Origin: Cobetia crustatorum
GTDB lineage: Bacteria > Pseudomonadota > Gammaproteobacteria > Pseudomonadales > Halomonadaceae
Direction: 5' to 3'
DNA: 64,000 bases
NCBI RefSeq assembly: GCF_000591415.1
Contig: NZ_JEMF01000039.1
Span: forward strand, 102,340-166,339
Both the position numbers and the translations under genes were made by a program. Below the pieces are notes generated by a model. That model saw only the letters and a list, made by a program, of their open reading frames with translations, was not told where the DNA came from and ran no database searches. Positions 56,673-64,000 of this stretch are shown here, one piece after another (the first letter of the stretch is position 1; each line of letters begins with the position of its first letter).

Positions 56673-58037
56673 TCAGGCCGTCGGATGCGCACCGACCAGC
56701 GGCGAACTGGGCAGCCAGACTCGCGCGGCCAGCCCTCCCAGCGATGAGCGCATCAGACACAGCTCACCACCGTAGAGCGCCATCAGGTCATCCACGATCG
56801 CAAGCCCCAGCCCAGAGCCGGAACGCCCTTCATCGAGGCGCGCTCCACGGCCGAGTGCAGCAGCCCCTTCTTCATCCGTCATGCCCGGGCCATCATCCTC
56901 GATGATCAGCAACACGCCGCCATCGCGAGTCTCACTGCTCACTCGGACTTCTTTCTGTGCCCACTGCAGTGCGTTCTCAAGCAGATTGCCGACCATCTCC
57001 TGCAGGTCCTGCGGGTCAACACGCACACTGGCATCATCCTCAAGCGCCAGACTGAGCGTGATACCACGCCGGCCAGCGAGACGACCCAAGCCTTCAAACA
57101 CGGGTCCAGCAGCGTCACGCAAGCTGATACGCCCACTCAAGTGTGCGCCACCGGCAGCACTGGCACGCGCCAGGTGATGTCGGACAGCCTCATCGATCCG
57201 CCGTAGCTCAGCATCGATACGTGCACGATCATCTCCGTCAAAGCGTTCAGACTGCGCCTTGAGTACGCTGACCGGCGTTTTCAGCGCATGAGCCAGATTA
57301 CCGGCTGCCGCACGTCCACGCTCGATCAGGCGTTGATCACGCTCGAGCACGGCATTGATTGCGCGGGTCAGCTCAGTAAGTTCCGGCGGCAAGCGTGTCT
57401 CTTCAAGGCGCTCGGCCTCTCCGTCAGCGACCCGCTTGAGCCGCGAGCGCAAGCGCCTGAGTGGCGCCAAGCCCCAGCTGATCTGCGCTGCAGAACCACA
57501 GGCCAACAATGAAGCCAGCGCGGCCAGCGCGCCTGCCAATAGCCACTCGAAGCGCGCGACCTCAGCATCTACCTCGCTACGGCTGGCAGCGACCATCACA
57601 TGCAGTGGCTGGTTGCGTCCAGGCAGGCGAATATCGCGCTCGATAGCACGCAGTACCTGATGTCGCGGCCCCTTGATATCGCGACTTTGTACGATGCCAT
57701 TACTCATGTCTTCCAACGGAGGCAGCCGTTGATCCCACAGCGAGCGTGATGTCAGTACGTTGCCGTTGCGATCGGATATCTGCCAGTACCAGCCAGAATA
57801 GGCCTGATCAAAGCGCGGATCACCCAGCGAGCGAGTCAATCCGGGGCGGCCTTTTTCACGGTCAAACTGGATAGCCGCAATCAGCACCTTCGACAACGAC
57901 AGCAGCCGCTGATCGAAAGCAGTGGTAACGGCATCACGGAAACTCCATGCCAGCCCAAGACCGGTCAGTGGCATGACAATCAGTGCAATGACCAGCGAGC
58001 CACCGAGCAATCGGCGGCCGACTGATAATGGCTTCAT
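56673..58037 (-). CDS. PhoQ-like sensor histidine kinase
   Basis: Inner-membrane kinase of 454 residues. TM1 about 12-32, periplasmic PAS-like sensor about 35-160 (DPRFDQAYSGWYWQISDRNGNVL), TM2 about 165-188, HAMP, then an H box of the PhoQ type (NLAHALKTPVSVLKAQSERFDG) and an ATPase with EMVGNLLENALQWAQKEV, DDGPGMTDEEGAAALG and GSGLGLAIVDDLM. Its start overlaps the regulator stop. The sensor domain lacks an obvious acidic patch like that of PhoQ, so the signal is unknown. Confidence 0.9.
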   Translation of the reverse strand: MKPLSVGRRLLGGSLVIALIVMPLTGLGLAWSFRDAVTTAFDQRLLSLSKVLIAAIQFDREKGRPGLTRSLGDPRFDQAYSGWYWQISDRNGNVLTSRSLWDQRLPPLEDMSNGIVQSRDIKGPRHQVLRAIERDIRLPGRNQPLHVMVAASRSEVDAEVARFEWLLAGALAALASLLACGSAAQISWGLAPLRRLRSRLKRVADGEAERLEETRLPPELTELTRAINAVLERDQRLIERGRAAAGNLAHALKTPVSVLKAQSERFDGDDRARIDAELRRIDEAVRHHLARASAAGGAHLSGRISLRDAAGPVFEGLGRLAGRRGITLSLALEDDASVRVDPQDLQEMVGNLLENALQWAQKEVRVSSETRDGGVLLIIEDDGPGMTDEEGAAALGRGARLDEGRSGSGLGLAIVDDLMALYGGELCLMRSSLGGLAARVWLPSSPLVGAHPTA

Positions 58038-58741
58038 GCGTCGTCGCCATCATCGTGTGACGCGCTTGCTTCCGACTCGGCATCAGGGTCACGCAGACGA
58101 TAACCGCGACCGCGCAGGGTCTCGATGCGCTCAGCACCCAGCTTGCGACGCAAACGACTGATCTGCACATCGATGACATTGGAATCAGGCTCATGGTCGC
58201 GATCGTAGACGTGCTCGACCAGTTCAGAGCGGCTGACCACGCCAGGCACGGCATGCATCAAATGCATCAGCAGGCGGGTTTCCTGTGCGGTTAACGAGAC
58301 CGGACGTCCGGCCAAACTGACAGTGCCGCCATGGGTATCACAGGCCAGGTCACCCAACTTGAGCACCGGATGTGCATGGCCGCGAGAGCGGCGCACTAGC
58401 GCGCGCAGACGGAAGATAACTTCGGCAGTCTCGAAAGGCTTGGTGACATAATCATCAGCACCGGCAGAGAAACCAGCCGCCTTGTCAGACCAACGCTCAC
58501 GTGCCGTCAGCACCAGTACCGGCACTTCGATACCGACTTCACGCCATTGTGCCAACCAGCGGGTGCCATCGCCGTCCGGCAGACCTAAATCCAGCACCAC
58601 CGCGTCATAGCGCTCAGTCTGCACCAGAAAGTCTGCATCACCCCCGGTGGTAGCGTGCTCGACCAGCACATCCGCTTCGCTTAGGCGTGCCATCAGCGCC
58701 TCGGCTAGCGGCATATCATCTTCAACCAGCAATATTTTCAT
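58034..58741 (-). CDS. OmpR/PhoP-family response regulator
   Basis: 235-residue regulator. Receiver with EDD at 7-9, D51 in AVVLDLGLPDGDG and K in YVTKPFE; winged helix from about 125 with LTAQETRLLMHLMHAVPGVVSRSELVEHVYDRDHEPDSNVIDVQISRLRRKLG. The C terminus is acidic (ASASHDDGDDA). SD upstream is CAGGAG with an 11-base spacer. Couples to the kinase by an ATGA overlap and follows the PepSY gene by 90 bases. Confidence 0.93.
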   Translation of the reverse strand: MKILLVEDDMPLAEALMARLSEADVLVEHATTGGDADFLVQTERYDAVVLDLGLPDGDGTRWLAQWREVGIEVPVLVLTARERWSDKAAGFSAGADDYVTKPFETAEVIFRLRALVRRSRGHAHPVLKLGDLACDTHGGTVSLAGRPVSLTAQETRLLMHLMHAVPGVVSRSELVEHVYDRDHEPDSNVIDVQISRLRRKLGAERIETLRGRGYRLRDPDAESEASASHDDGDDA

Positions 58742-58831
58742 CAGCTCTCAGGCTCCTGACGCAATCGGTGTCCTGACGCCGGCACGGCATCGCTGCGCTC
58801 AACGTGGGAAGTACTTCTAGCATACCGCCCA

Positions 58832-59320
58832 TCAGGGTGGCCCGGCACCCTCATCGATAACCCTGTCATCATCCATGACACTGTTATCGTCCATGACATT
58901 GCCATCAGATAGCGTGCCGTCAGCATGGCGCCGCATGTCTCCAAGATTGATGCCACGGACTTCGCGCAGGCTGCCATCAGAGGCACGCACGGTGAACTTG
59001 GCCATCTGCCCCTGCGGGCCGAGCATCTCGACTTCATAGATCAGCTCACCATGACTTTCGTCCAATTCCACCTCGACCACTTGCCCCAACCAGTCACGCT
59101 CGAGGCCATCAAGTAGCTGAGACAATGAAATCACACGCCCTGCTGCCACCTCATCATGCAGACTGCGCCAGCGTTCGCTGTCACACATCGCCAGCTGCGG
59201 AAGTGCCAGTGAGCCAACCAGCAAGCTTCCCAAGCCGATACATAACCAGGTACGTCGATGCCGGAATCGACCCAAGCACGATGCCCGGGAAATATCAGGG
59301 GCCTTGCGGGAAGTCTGCAT
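58832..59320 (-). CDS. PepSY-domain periplasmic protein
   Basis: 162-residue exported protein. Start at the ATG of MQTSRKAPDISRASC, with AGAGG seven bases upstream. N-terminal signal/anchor about 24-45. The PepSY-like region (about 55-125) includes GRVISLSQLLDGLERDWLGQVVEVELDESHGELIYEVEMLGPQG and KFTVRASDGSLREVRG. The C-terminal tail is aspartate-rich and repetitive (DGTLSDGNVMDDNSVMDDDRVIDEG). Genes of this kind often lie beside PhoP/PhoQ-like systems, as here, and may regulate the sensor or an exported protease. First gene of the operon. Confidence 0.85.
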   Translation of the reverse strand: MQTSRKAPDISRASCLGRFRHRRTWLCIGLGSLLVGSLALPQLAMCDSERWRSLHDEVAAGRVISLSQLLDGLERDWLGQVVEVELDESHGELIYEVEMLGPQGQMAKFTVRASDGSLREVRGINLGDMRRHADGTLSDGNVMDDNSVMDDDRVIDEGAGPP

Positions 59321-59551
59321 GAAGGGGCCTCTTGGAATGCGGCTATGCATGCTGCGCGCCGGGAAAGAGGTGCCGGGCGAAAGATAAGCGGCAGGTAGGA
59401 GACAGAGAGAAAGATATTCACTGACAGCCACCCATATGACGCAAAGACTGACAGGATGCAATGAACCTCAGATGAATTCAGCTCTCAGTCTTGCGCAAGG
59501 TCGCCTCTGCCATGCTACGTGACATGCTCAGCCATCCCTGAGGAGGAGTTC

Positions 59552-60331
59552 ATGTCCACACTTTCTGCATCGCGTGCTGCTCGGCCAAAAAACGCTCGGT
59601 CGCGGGCCGCCTATTTCTGGCTAGACAGCCAGTCAGCACAGAGCTTGCGTCATGGGCTTGGCGTTGGCGCTCTTGGACTGATGCTGGGTTCAACTCCCGC
59701 CTATGCCAATGGTATAGAGGACCTTCCGGCCCGCCATCAGCTGAACGCCTCTGGACTCATGCCAGGCACGCAAGGCGCCGGCAACACGATTCAGATGAAT
59801 ACCGCCGACAGCGAGGGGGCTAGCGAAAATAACGTTCATGCTCACGGTGACGCTACATGGCTCTCCGCCGATGCCGCAAGCCACGCTGACGGCACTACCC
59901 TATCCGCTGGACTCGCGCCGGAGCTGCTGACACAGATGATGATGCACGCCAGTCGCCAAGGCATGCTGCAGTTCAGTACCATGGACATCCGCCATGATCA
60001 CGTGCAGTTCACCGGATGGGGAAGAAGTGGCTGGGAGATGGAATTATCCATCAACCTTGCTGACGGAGAACTTCTCAGCGAGGCACTGCGCAAGGCATCC
60101 TCCCCGACTGATGATGCCGCGCTTGATCGCGATAACATGCGCGAGACCTTGAATTTTGCTGCCAGCGACGGCATTAAAAGCATACAGACAGTGGAAGTTG
60201 ATGCAGATGGCATCTTGATAAAAGGCTTGGACCATCAGGGACAACCTCAGCAGATGTCACTGAACATGCCACTGCCAATCGGTAACATTGGCTTGGCAAG
60301 TGCGCTGTCTCTTTATCCCGGCTACCGGTAG
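59552..60331 (+). CDS. Exported protein of unknown function, divergent from the PepSY operon
   Basis: 259 residues. Start ATG after AGGAGG. A long N-region (about 1-32) precedes a hydrophobic signal (GLGVGALGLMLGSTPAYA), so it should be secreted to the periplasm. The mid part is polar with TADSEGASENN; the C-terminal 120 residues alternate in a pattern like PepSY (SGWEMELSINLADGELLSEAL and VEVDADGILIKGLDHQG). It lies head to head with the PepSY-regulator-kinase operon, so it may be a target. No firm family assignment. Confidence 0.7.
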   Translation: MSTLSASRAARPKNARSRAAYFWLDSQSAQSLRHGLGVGALGLMLGSTPAYANGIEDLPARHQLNASGLMPGTQGAGNTIQMNTADSEGASENNVHAHGDATWLSADAASHADGTTLSAGLAPELLTQMMMHASRQGMLQFSTMDIRHDHVQFTGWGRSGWEMELSINLADGELLSEALRKASSPTDDAALDRDNMRETLNFAASDGIKSIQTVEVDADGILIKGLDHQGQPQQMSLNMPLPIGNIGLASALSLYPGYR

Positions 60332-60635
60332 ATTAATGGCCAGCGCAGGCGAGCAGCAGATTCTGATCAAGACTGATGTAAAGAGAGAGCATGATAGGCG
60401 GCGCGACAGGTACCACAAGAGATGCTGCGCAAACCGACACATCAACGCCGGACAGCCTTGACGACAACGATGCCAGCTTCGATGCTGATAGCATAAGACA
60501 GCAGTCAGTATGGCCAAGTCATGAACAAGCCTGAGTAGACCCCAATTCCGGCCCGATACCCCCGACCATCCACTTTCACCTATCGGGTCATCCTTGCCCG
60601 GCCTAGCAGCCCGGCATCTATAGCGGAGAATCAAT
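60332..60635. other. 304-bp intergenic region
   Basis: No convincing gene, hairpin terminator or promoter was recognised; the promoter of the small membrane protein gene at 60636 is expected here. Confidence 0.4.
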
Positions 60636-60989
60636 ATGCAAGGTCAACAACACAACACATTATGGAACCAGGCACGTCAGTGGCAGGCCAATGCAGGCAA
60701 CCAACGCCCTTCCAATGGTCTGTCCGGGTTCAAACTTGTCGCAGCATGGATTGTTGGCAGTATCGTCATGGTCTTCAGCCTGTTTGCAGCGCTGATCATG
60801 ATGGTACTCGGCATCATCATGCTGCCCTTCATCCGTCGCCGCATGAAGAAGCGCATGAGTGAGATGCAGCAGCGTATGCAAGAAGCTCAGGACAAGGCCA
60901 ATGGTCGACAGAACTATTCACGCCCTGAAACCCGCGAAGATGGCAGTGACGCTACAACGCTGGACGGAGAGTATCAGGTCAAGGATTGA
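60636..60989 (+). CDS. Small membrane protein of unknown function
   Basis: 117 residues; SD GCGGAG ahead of the ATG. Polar N terminus (about 1-32), then a long hydrophobic stretch that can form two TM helices (about 33-66, LVAAWIVGSIVMVFSLFAALIMMVLGIIMLPF), then a strongly basic segment (RRRMKKRMSEMQQRM) that suggests a cytoplasmic coiled-coil end. A conserved small protein in related genomes is likely but not demonstrated. Followed by a terminator. Confidence 0.7.
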   Translation: MQGQQHNTLWNQARQWQANAGNQRPSNGLSGFKLVAAWIVGSIVMVFSLFAALIMMVLGIIMLPFIRRRMKKRMSEMQQRMQEAQDKANGRQNYSRPETREDGSDATTLDGEYQVKD

Positions 60990-61044
60990 CCCTTGAGGTT
61001 GATTCCTGCCCTTGATGCTATCTAAAAACGCTCGACTTGAAGAC

Positions 61045-61075
61045 AAGAAGGCCGCCCCACAAGGGCGGCCTTCTT
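61045..61075 (+). terminator. Terminator after the small membrane protein gene
   Basis: AAGAAGGCCGCCC / GGGCGGCCTTCTT, 13-bp stem, between convergent genes. Confidence 0.8.
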
Positions 61076-61130
61076 CATGCCCAAGACCTGCGACTGATGC
61101 TCAGGCCCGCATGATTTTTACCTGCATGCC

Positions 61131-61796
61131 CTATACCCGATAAACACTGGCCGTCATCACCTTCGACATCAGACGCATGGCACTCTTGAGTGGAGCGGGG
61201 AAACGATGACCTCCAGCCTCCAACGCCCACTGCTCATGATGTGCCTCGTCAATTTCCATCTGACGTAGCACCGCGCGCGAACGCTGGTCGCCCTGCGGCA
61301 GAGTCTGCTGGTGTGCTGAAAGGTGCTCGCCGACCAACTCTTCGGTCGCTGCCACAAAGCCAAGGCTCACCTTGTCATTGATGGCACCCGCTGCCGCCCC
61401 CAGTGCAAAGCTCGTCATGTAAAACAGCGGATTGAGCAAGCTGGTATTGGCATCCAACTCCACCAGACGCGCATCGCACCACGCGAGGTGGTCCACTTCC
61501 TCTTGCGCAGCAAGCTCCATCTGGTGGCGAATCTCCGGCAGCCGAGCAGTGAAGCCCTGTCCCTGATACAACGCCTGAGCACACACCTCACCGGTATGAT
61601 TGATACGCATCAGGCCAGCAGCGTGCTGACGCTCTTCATCACTGATCTCGTCATCGCGAGTATCACCGGCAGGCGACGGCCTGGACGGCTGGGCAGCGTG
61701 AGGCACGAGAGTGCGCAGCACGGTATCAAACTGCTGAATCAACTGATCAGCGCGACTGTGACGGCGCGGAGCCGGAATAGCATCGTGGTGCGACAT
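61131..61796 (-). CDS. coq7: 3-demethoxyubiquinol 3-hydroxylase (Coq7)
   Basis: Di-iron hydroxylase of the penultimate step of ubiquinone synthesis. 221 residues. The Coq7 signature residues are present: MRINHTGEVCAQALYQGQ, AAQEEVDHLAWCDARL, ATEELVGEHLSAHQ and MEIDEAHHEQWALEAGG, which hold the six Glu/His iron ligands. A proline-rich N-terminal segment (about 1-55) is longer than in E. coli-type UbiF replacements. Groups with Coq7 use it in place of UbiF. Single gene, upstream terminator region shared with hinT. Confidence 0.96.
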   Translation of the reverse strand: MSHHDAIPAPRRHSRADQLIQQFDTVLRTLVPHAAQPSRPSPAGDTRDDEISDEERQHAAGLMRINHTGEVCAQALYQGQGFTARLPEIRHQMELAAQEEVDHLAWCDARLVELDANTSLLNPLFYMTSFALGAAAGAINDKVSLGFVAATEELVGEHLSAHQQTLPQGDQRSRAVLRQMEIDEAHHEQWALEAGGHRFPAPLKSAMRLMSKVMTASVYRV

Positions 61797-61906
61797 GTGA
61801 AGCTCCTGCGCGACATAAGCAATACCCTCATCTTACGCAAGCCATCGCCTGACAGTAAGGGGCAGGATGTCGCTCTGGATGAGATAACTATTTTCTCTCG
61901 ACCATC

Positions 61907-61943
61907 GAAAACCGGCGACGACACCAAGGTGTCGCCGCCGGTA
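61907..61943 (-). terminator. Intrinsic terminator of hinT
   Basis: Minus strand ACCGGCGGCGACACC, loop TTGG region, GGTGTCGTCGCCGGT, followed by TTTTC; one mismatch in the stem. Confidence 0.8.
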
Positions 61944-62025
61944 TGCGCCTGTGTGCCGCACGCTTTCAATCGCTAGCCGCTACCTGCCCATCAGCCACTG
62001 GTACAGGCGCCTGCTCTTTACCGGC

Positions 62026-62367
62026 TCAGCCAGCCGGCCAGGTAAAGCGGCGACCACCCATCAGGTGCATATGAATATGATAGACCGTCTGGCCGCCATC
62101 TTCATTACAGTTCATCACGACACGATAGCCATCCTCAGCAAACCCACGCTCACGCGCCAGGTTGGCAGCCACGAATTGAAGTCGGCCGATGGTCGCTAAC
62201 TGGGATTCCTCAATGTCGTTCAGCGTGGCGATGTGCTGCTTGGGAATGATCAGCACATGCGTCGGTGCCTGAGGACTAATGTCATTGAACGCCAGTACCT
62301 CATCATCTTCATAGACGATATCGGCTGGAATCTCGCGGTTGATGATCTTGCAGAACAGACAGTCCAT
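62026..62367 (-). CDS. hinT: HIT family purine nucleoside phosphoramidase (HinT)
   Basis: Hydrolyses adenosine 5'-phosphoramidates; 113 residues. I start at the ATG of MDCLFCKIINREIPA, seven bases after GGAG; an ATG two codons earlier is also present. The signature DCLFCKIINREIP, QAPTHVLIIPKQHI and the histidine triad HIHMH (from VYHIHMHLMGGRRFTWPAG) identify it. Single gene with its own terminator. Confidence 0.96.
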   Translation of the reverse strand: MDCLFCKIINREIPADIVYEDDEVLAFNDISPQAPTHVLIIPKQHIATLNDIEESQLATIGRLQFVAANLARERGFAEDGYRVVMNCNEDGGQTVYHIHMHLMGGRRFTWPAG

Positions 62368-62459
62368 GGACATTCTCCCTCGACGATGGTGCTGCCTGCG
62401 GCAGCGCGGCTTTCAAGCGTAGCGCCCAAGGGCGATCGGGCCAAGAGTGCGCAGAGAAA

Positions 62460-62501
62460 GGCACCCTATCAAGCACTTGAGCAAGTGCTTGATAGGGTGC
62501 C
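62460..62501. repeat. Perfect 19-bp hairpin upstream of hinT
   Basis: GGCACCCTATCAAGCACTT, loop GAGC, AAGTGCTTGATAGGGTGCC. No T-run on either side. Lies about 90 bp upstream of hinT and 135 bp before the kinase-like gene. Confidence 0.75.
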
Positions 62502-62595
62502 TGAACAGTATGAATAGTGACGCGCTTGAGCGAATGTCGCTCGATGAGCAACAGACTGATTCATGCATACCGCTGGGCGGCATGGGAAAACGATA

Positions 62596-62610
62596 GGATA
62601 ATCATTGTTA
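62596..62610 (+). promoter_or_regulatory. Fur-box-like site upstream of the kinase-like gene
   Basis: GGATAATCATTGTTA compared with TGATAATNATTATCA: 11 of 14 fixed positions match. The larger GATAA-N6-TTATC palindrome spans 62597-62612. It ends 25 bp before the ATG, so a bound repressor would block initiation. Confidence 0.5.
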
Positions 62611-62635
62611 TCCAGCTAACAAGAAGCCTTCCACC

Positions 62636-63454
62636 ATGCGTCTGCTCAATCGTCCTGGCTCCGCCCTGCACAAGAGTCACCATCCTCTGGAAGCCGGCCT
62701 TGCCTGCTCCTCCACTCCGGCTGCCCCTCTCACCCCTGACGAGACACCCCAGACAGCAGCAGAGAGGCTTACCGCCACTTCGGTTCATGCGACTTCAGAT
62801 GCCAGCACACTAGAGAATGAATATTCGGGGCAGATGTCCGCCCACTTTCTACAGCGCGCGAAGGGCTTCCTGAAAGCCGAGGTCTACCTGACCCAATTCA
62901 ACGGCCAATCAGTGGTCTGCAAGGACTATCGCCGCTATGCCGGCACACCAGCAGCACTCGTGGCGCGCTGGCTGGTGCGGCACGAACTGAAAATGCTGGA
63001 GCAACTCGGTGGCTGGACACATGCTCCACAGGCGATTGCACGCTTGTCACCACTGGCACTGGCAATGGAATATATCCCCGGCCCACTGCTCAGCGATGTC
63101 GCATCGACGTCTGATGCCACGCTGAGCCAGCAGCTGATACGCATCGTGCAGCAACTTCATCAGCAGCAAATGGCTCATAACGATATTCGCGGCTCCAACG
63201 TGGTGCTGCGTGATGGCGTACCGGTATTGATCGACTTCACCTCTGCAGTGCGACTACCGCGCTTGCCGGGCACCGCCACTCTCGCGCGCATGATGCGCTG
63301 CTTTGATCTGCGCCACTCGCTCAAACTCAAACAGCGTACACTGGGGCGGCCACTCAGCACCCGTGAAGCTCGGTTGGTCATGCGTAGCAAGCGCTTTAAT
63401 GGCGTACTACGGCTGTGGAAGAAGCAGATTCTGCCGCGCCTCAAAGGCAGGTAG
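62636..63454 (+). CDS. Protein-kinase-fold protein (lipopolysaccharide kinase InaA-like)
   Basis: 272 residues, no TM. The protein kinase fold is recognised after a polar, proline-rich N terminus (1-65): lysine K96 (VVCKDYRR), glutamate E117 (RHELKMLEQ), a hinge-like AMEYIPGP, the catalytic loop HNDIRGSNVVL (D183, N188) and the metal motif LIDFTSA in place of DFG (D200). The arrangement resembles InaA/WaaP-type small kinases that phosphorylate LPS or other small substrates; substrate unknown. A Fur-box-like site overlaps its promoter region. Start ATG; no clear Shine-Dalgarno. Confidence 0.75.
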   Translation: MRLLNRPGSALHKSHHPLEAGLACSSTPAAPLTPDETPQTAAERLTATSVHATSDASTLENEYSGQMSAHFLQRAKGFLKAEVYLTQFNGQSVVCKDYRRYAGTPAALVARWLVRHELKMLEQLGGWTHAPQAIARLSPLALAMEYIPGPLLSDVASTSDATLSQQLIRIVQQLHQQQMAHNDIRGSNVVLRDGVPVLIDFTSAVRLPRLPGTATLARMMRCFDLRHSLKLKQRTLGRPLSTREARLVMRSKRFNGVLRLWKKQILPRLKGR

Positions 63455-63463
63455 CCCTGAATA

Positions 63464-63514
63464 TTGAGGATGAGAGAACCTGAAAACAGGCTTCTTGCCG
63501 GTTTTCTCATCCTG
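63464..63514 (+). terminator. Imperfect hairpin after the kinase-like gene
   Basis: GAGGATGAGAGAACC ... GGTTTTCTCATCCTG; a ten- to twelve-bp stem with bulges, outer ATATT/TGATAT extension, no strong T-run. Confidence 0.5.
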
Positions 63515-63532
63515 ATATTGTCGTCGCTTCAC

Positions 63533-63694
63533 TCACGCCTTGGGCTGTGCCATGAGCGCTTTTTTCAATTCCACTTTAAATCGTTCGAAATCCTCGATCT
63601 GCGGTAAATGTCCCAGGTTGTCCAGCTCGAACAATTCGGCATCCGGGATCAATGCAGCCGCCTTTTTCCCCAACTTGTCGTAACGACCCAGCGA
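63533..63694 (-). pseudogene. Alpha/beta hydrolase C-terminal remnant, cut by an IS3-family element
   Basis: On the minus strand, a frame reads SLGRYDKLGKKAAALIPDA, ELFELDNLGHLPQIEDFERF and KALMAQPKA, then TGA. This is the end of an alpha/beta hydrolase (the NLGHLPQIE segment carries the catalytic histidine). The frame stops being hydrolase at the IS end near 63695, so the N-terminal two thirds are missing or on the other side of the element. This piece is AT-richer than its neighbours. Confidence 0.75.
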
Positions 63695-64000
63695 TGTCTG
63701 TCAAGCTTGTTGGAACCTGTAATCAGGCGGCTTCTAATCGCTGATCCTGTTGAACCAGCGGGTCTTCCTGGTCGGGGTTCAGCCAGACTGTCCGGCGCGG
63801 TGTCCAGTTGCGGGTGGCACTGCTCCACCGCCCGGGATGTTGCCGTTTCGCCTCGGCATAGATGGCGTCTCGCCTTGCCAGCACCTCGTTATCCAGGCCG
63901 GCATGCCGCTCCCCCGGGGTGACGAACCGTATGGCGCTGTGGCGGTGTTCGTGGTTGTACCACTGCACGAAGCGCGTCACCCACTGCTGCGCCGCTGACA
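63695..64000 (-). mobile_element. IS3-family insertion sequence, right end (partial)
   Basis: Includes the 3' end of a DDE transposase and about 28 bp to a putative terminal TGTCTGTCAAGCTTG, which starts with the TG typical of IS3-family ends. The rest lies outside the window. Confidence 0.7.
63723..64000 (-). CDS. IS3-family transposase OrfB, C-terminal part (partial)
   Basis: Frame open to the window edge (92 residues seen): SAAQQWVTRFVQWYNHEHRH, SAIRFVTPGERHAG, then an arginine-rich end with NWTPRRTVWLNPDQ. FVxWYNxxRxHSxxxxxxPxE is the C-terminal signature of the IS3-family integrase core, with the final catalytic Glu upstream, outside the window. Ends TGA at 63723. Confidence 0.85.
   Translation of the reverse strand, partial: SAAQQWVTRFVQWYNHEHRHSAIRFVTPGERHAGLDNEVLARRDAIYAEAKRQHPGRWSSATRNWTPRRTVWLNPDQEDPLVQQDQRLEAA

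Overview
The window is a 64 kb piece of a gammaproteobacterial chromosome, GC-rich except in some intergenic stretches. Gene content (class Ia nrdAB with a double-ATP-cone NrdA, a full ccm cytochrome c maturation operon, smc-zipA-ligA, glrK-qseG-glrR, coq7, mnmC, a 2-hydroxycarboxylate symporter, a tripartite tricarboxylate transporter) fits a marine or halophilic Halomonadaceae bacterium, Cobetia- or Halomonas-like. That placement is inference from gene content, not from a marker gene. Most of the window is ordinary housekeeping and transport DNA. I saw no rRNA, tRNA, CRISPR array or prophage. The only mobile DNA is an IS3-family end at the right edge, which cuts an alpha/beta hydrolase gene.

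Layout. 1-2.5 kb: end of a TctA permease, then xseA. 2.6-7.3 kb: the glrK-qseG-glrR system on the minus strand and, just upstream, a gene-poor 1.1 kb interval with a strong intrinsic terminator, a near-consensus sigma-54 promoter, an IHF site and a GlrR-like site. 7.4-14.4 kb: argA, Pit with its DUF47 partner, a CYTH triphosphatase, a Kv-type channel and a class C acid phosphatase. 14.7-19.9 kb: yciO-rnm, yciB-yciI and mnmC. 20-24 kb: a CitA/CitB-type two-component system (kinase frame broken) divergent from its likely target, a 2-HCT symporter. 24.2-32 kb: smc-zipA-ligA and a YheU-family gene. 32.2-39.9 kb: ccmABCDEFGHI (ccmE frame broken). 40-45.5 kb: an SOS-box S24 protein, yigZ, azoR, a MliC/COG3650 lipoprotein, metR with a metE stub, and a cold-shock gene. 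45.7-48.6 kb: an RstAB-like pair plus a lipocalin-like gene. 48.7-54.5 kb: nrdAB with NrdR and DnaA boxes, and a short 6-phosphogluconate dehydrogenase. 54.6-60.3 kb: a coupled ankyrin/DUF3592/retropepsin operon, then a PepSY-regulator-kinase operon divergent from a secreted protein. 60.6-64 kb: a small membrane protein, coq7, hinT, a Fur-box kinase-like gene and the IS3 end.

The most interesting signal is the non-coding interval upstream of glrK. It has the position and control layout of the enterobacterial sRNA gene glmY (sigma-54, IHF, GlrR) without obvious sequence similarity, and suggests an undescribed GlrR-controlled RNA of about 0.5 kb. Secondary points are a 23-codon metE remnant beside metR, an orphan DNA-binding-domain-free LexA/UmuD-like protease under an SOS box, two genes broken by single-base losses in short homopolymers (possible assembly errors), and a translationally coupled ankyrin-DUF3592-retropepsin module.
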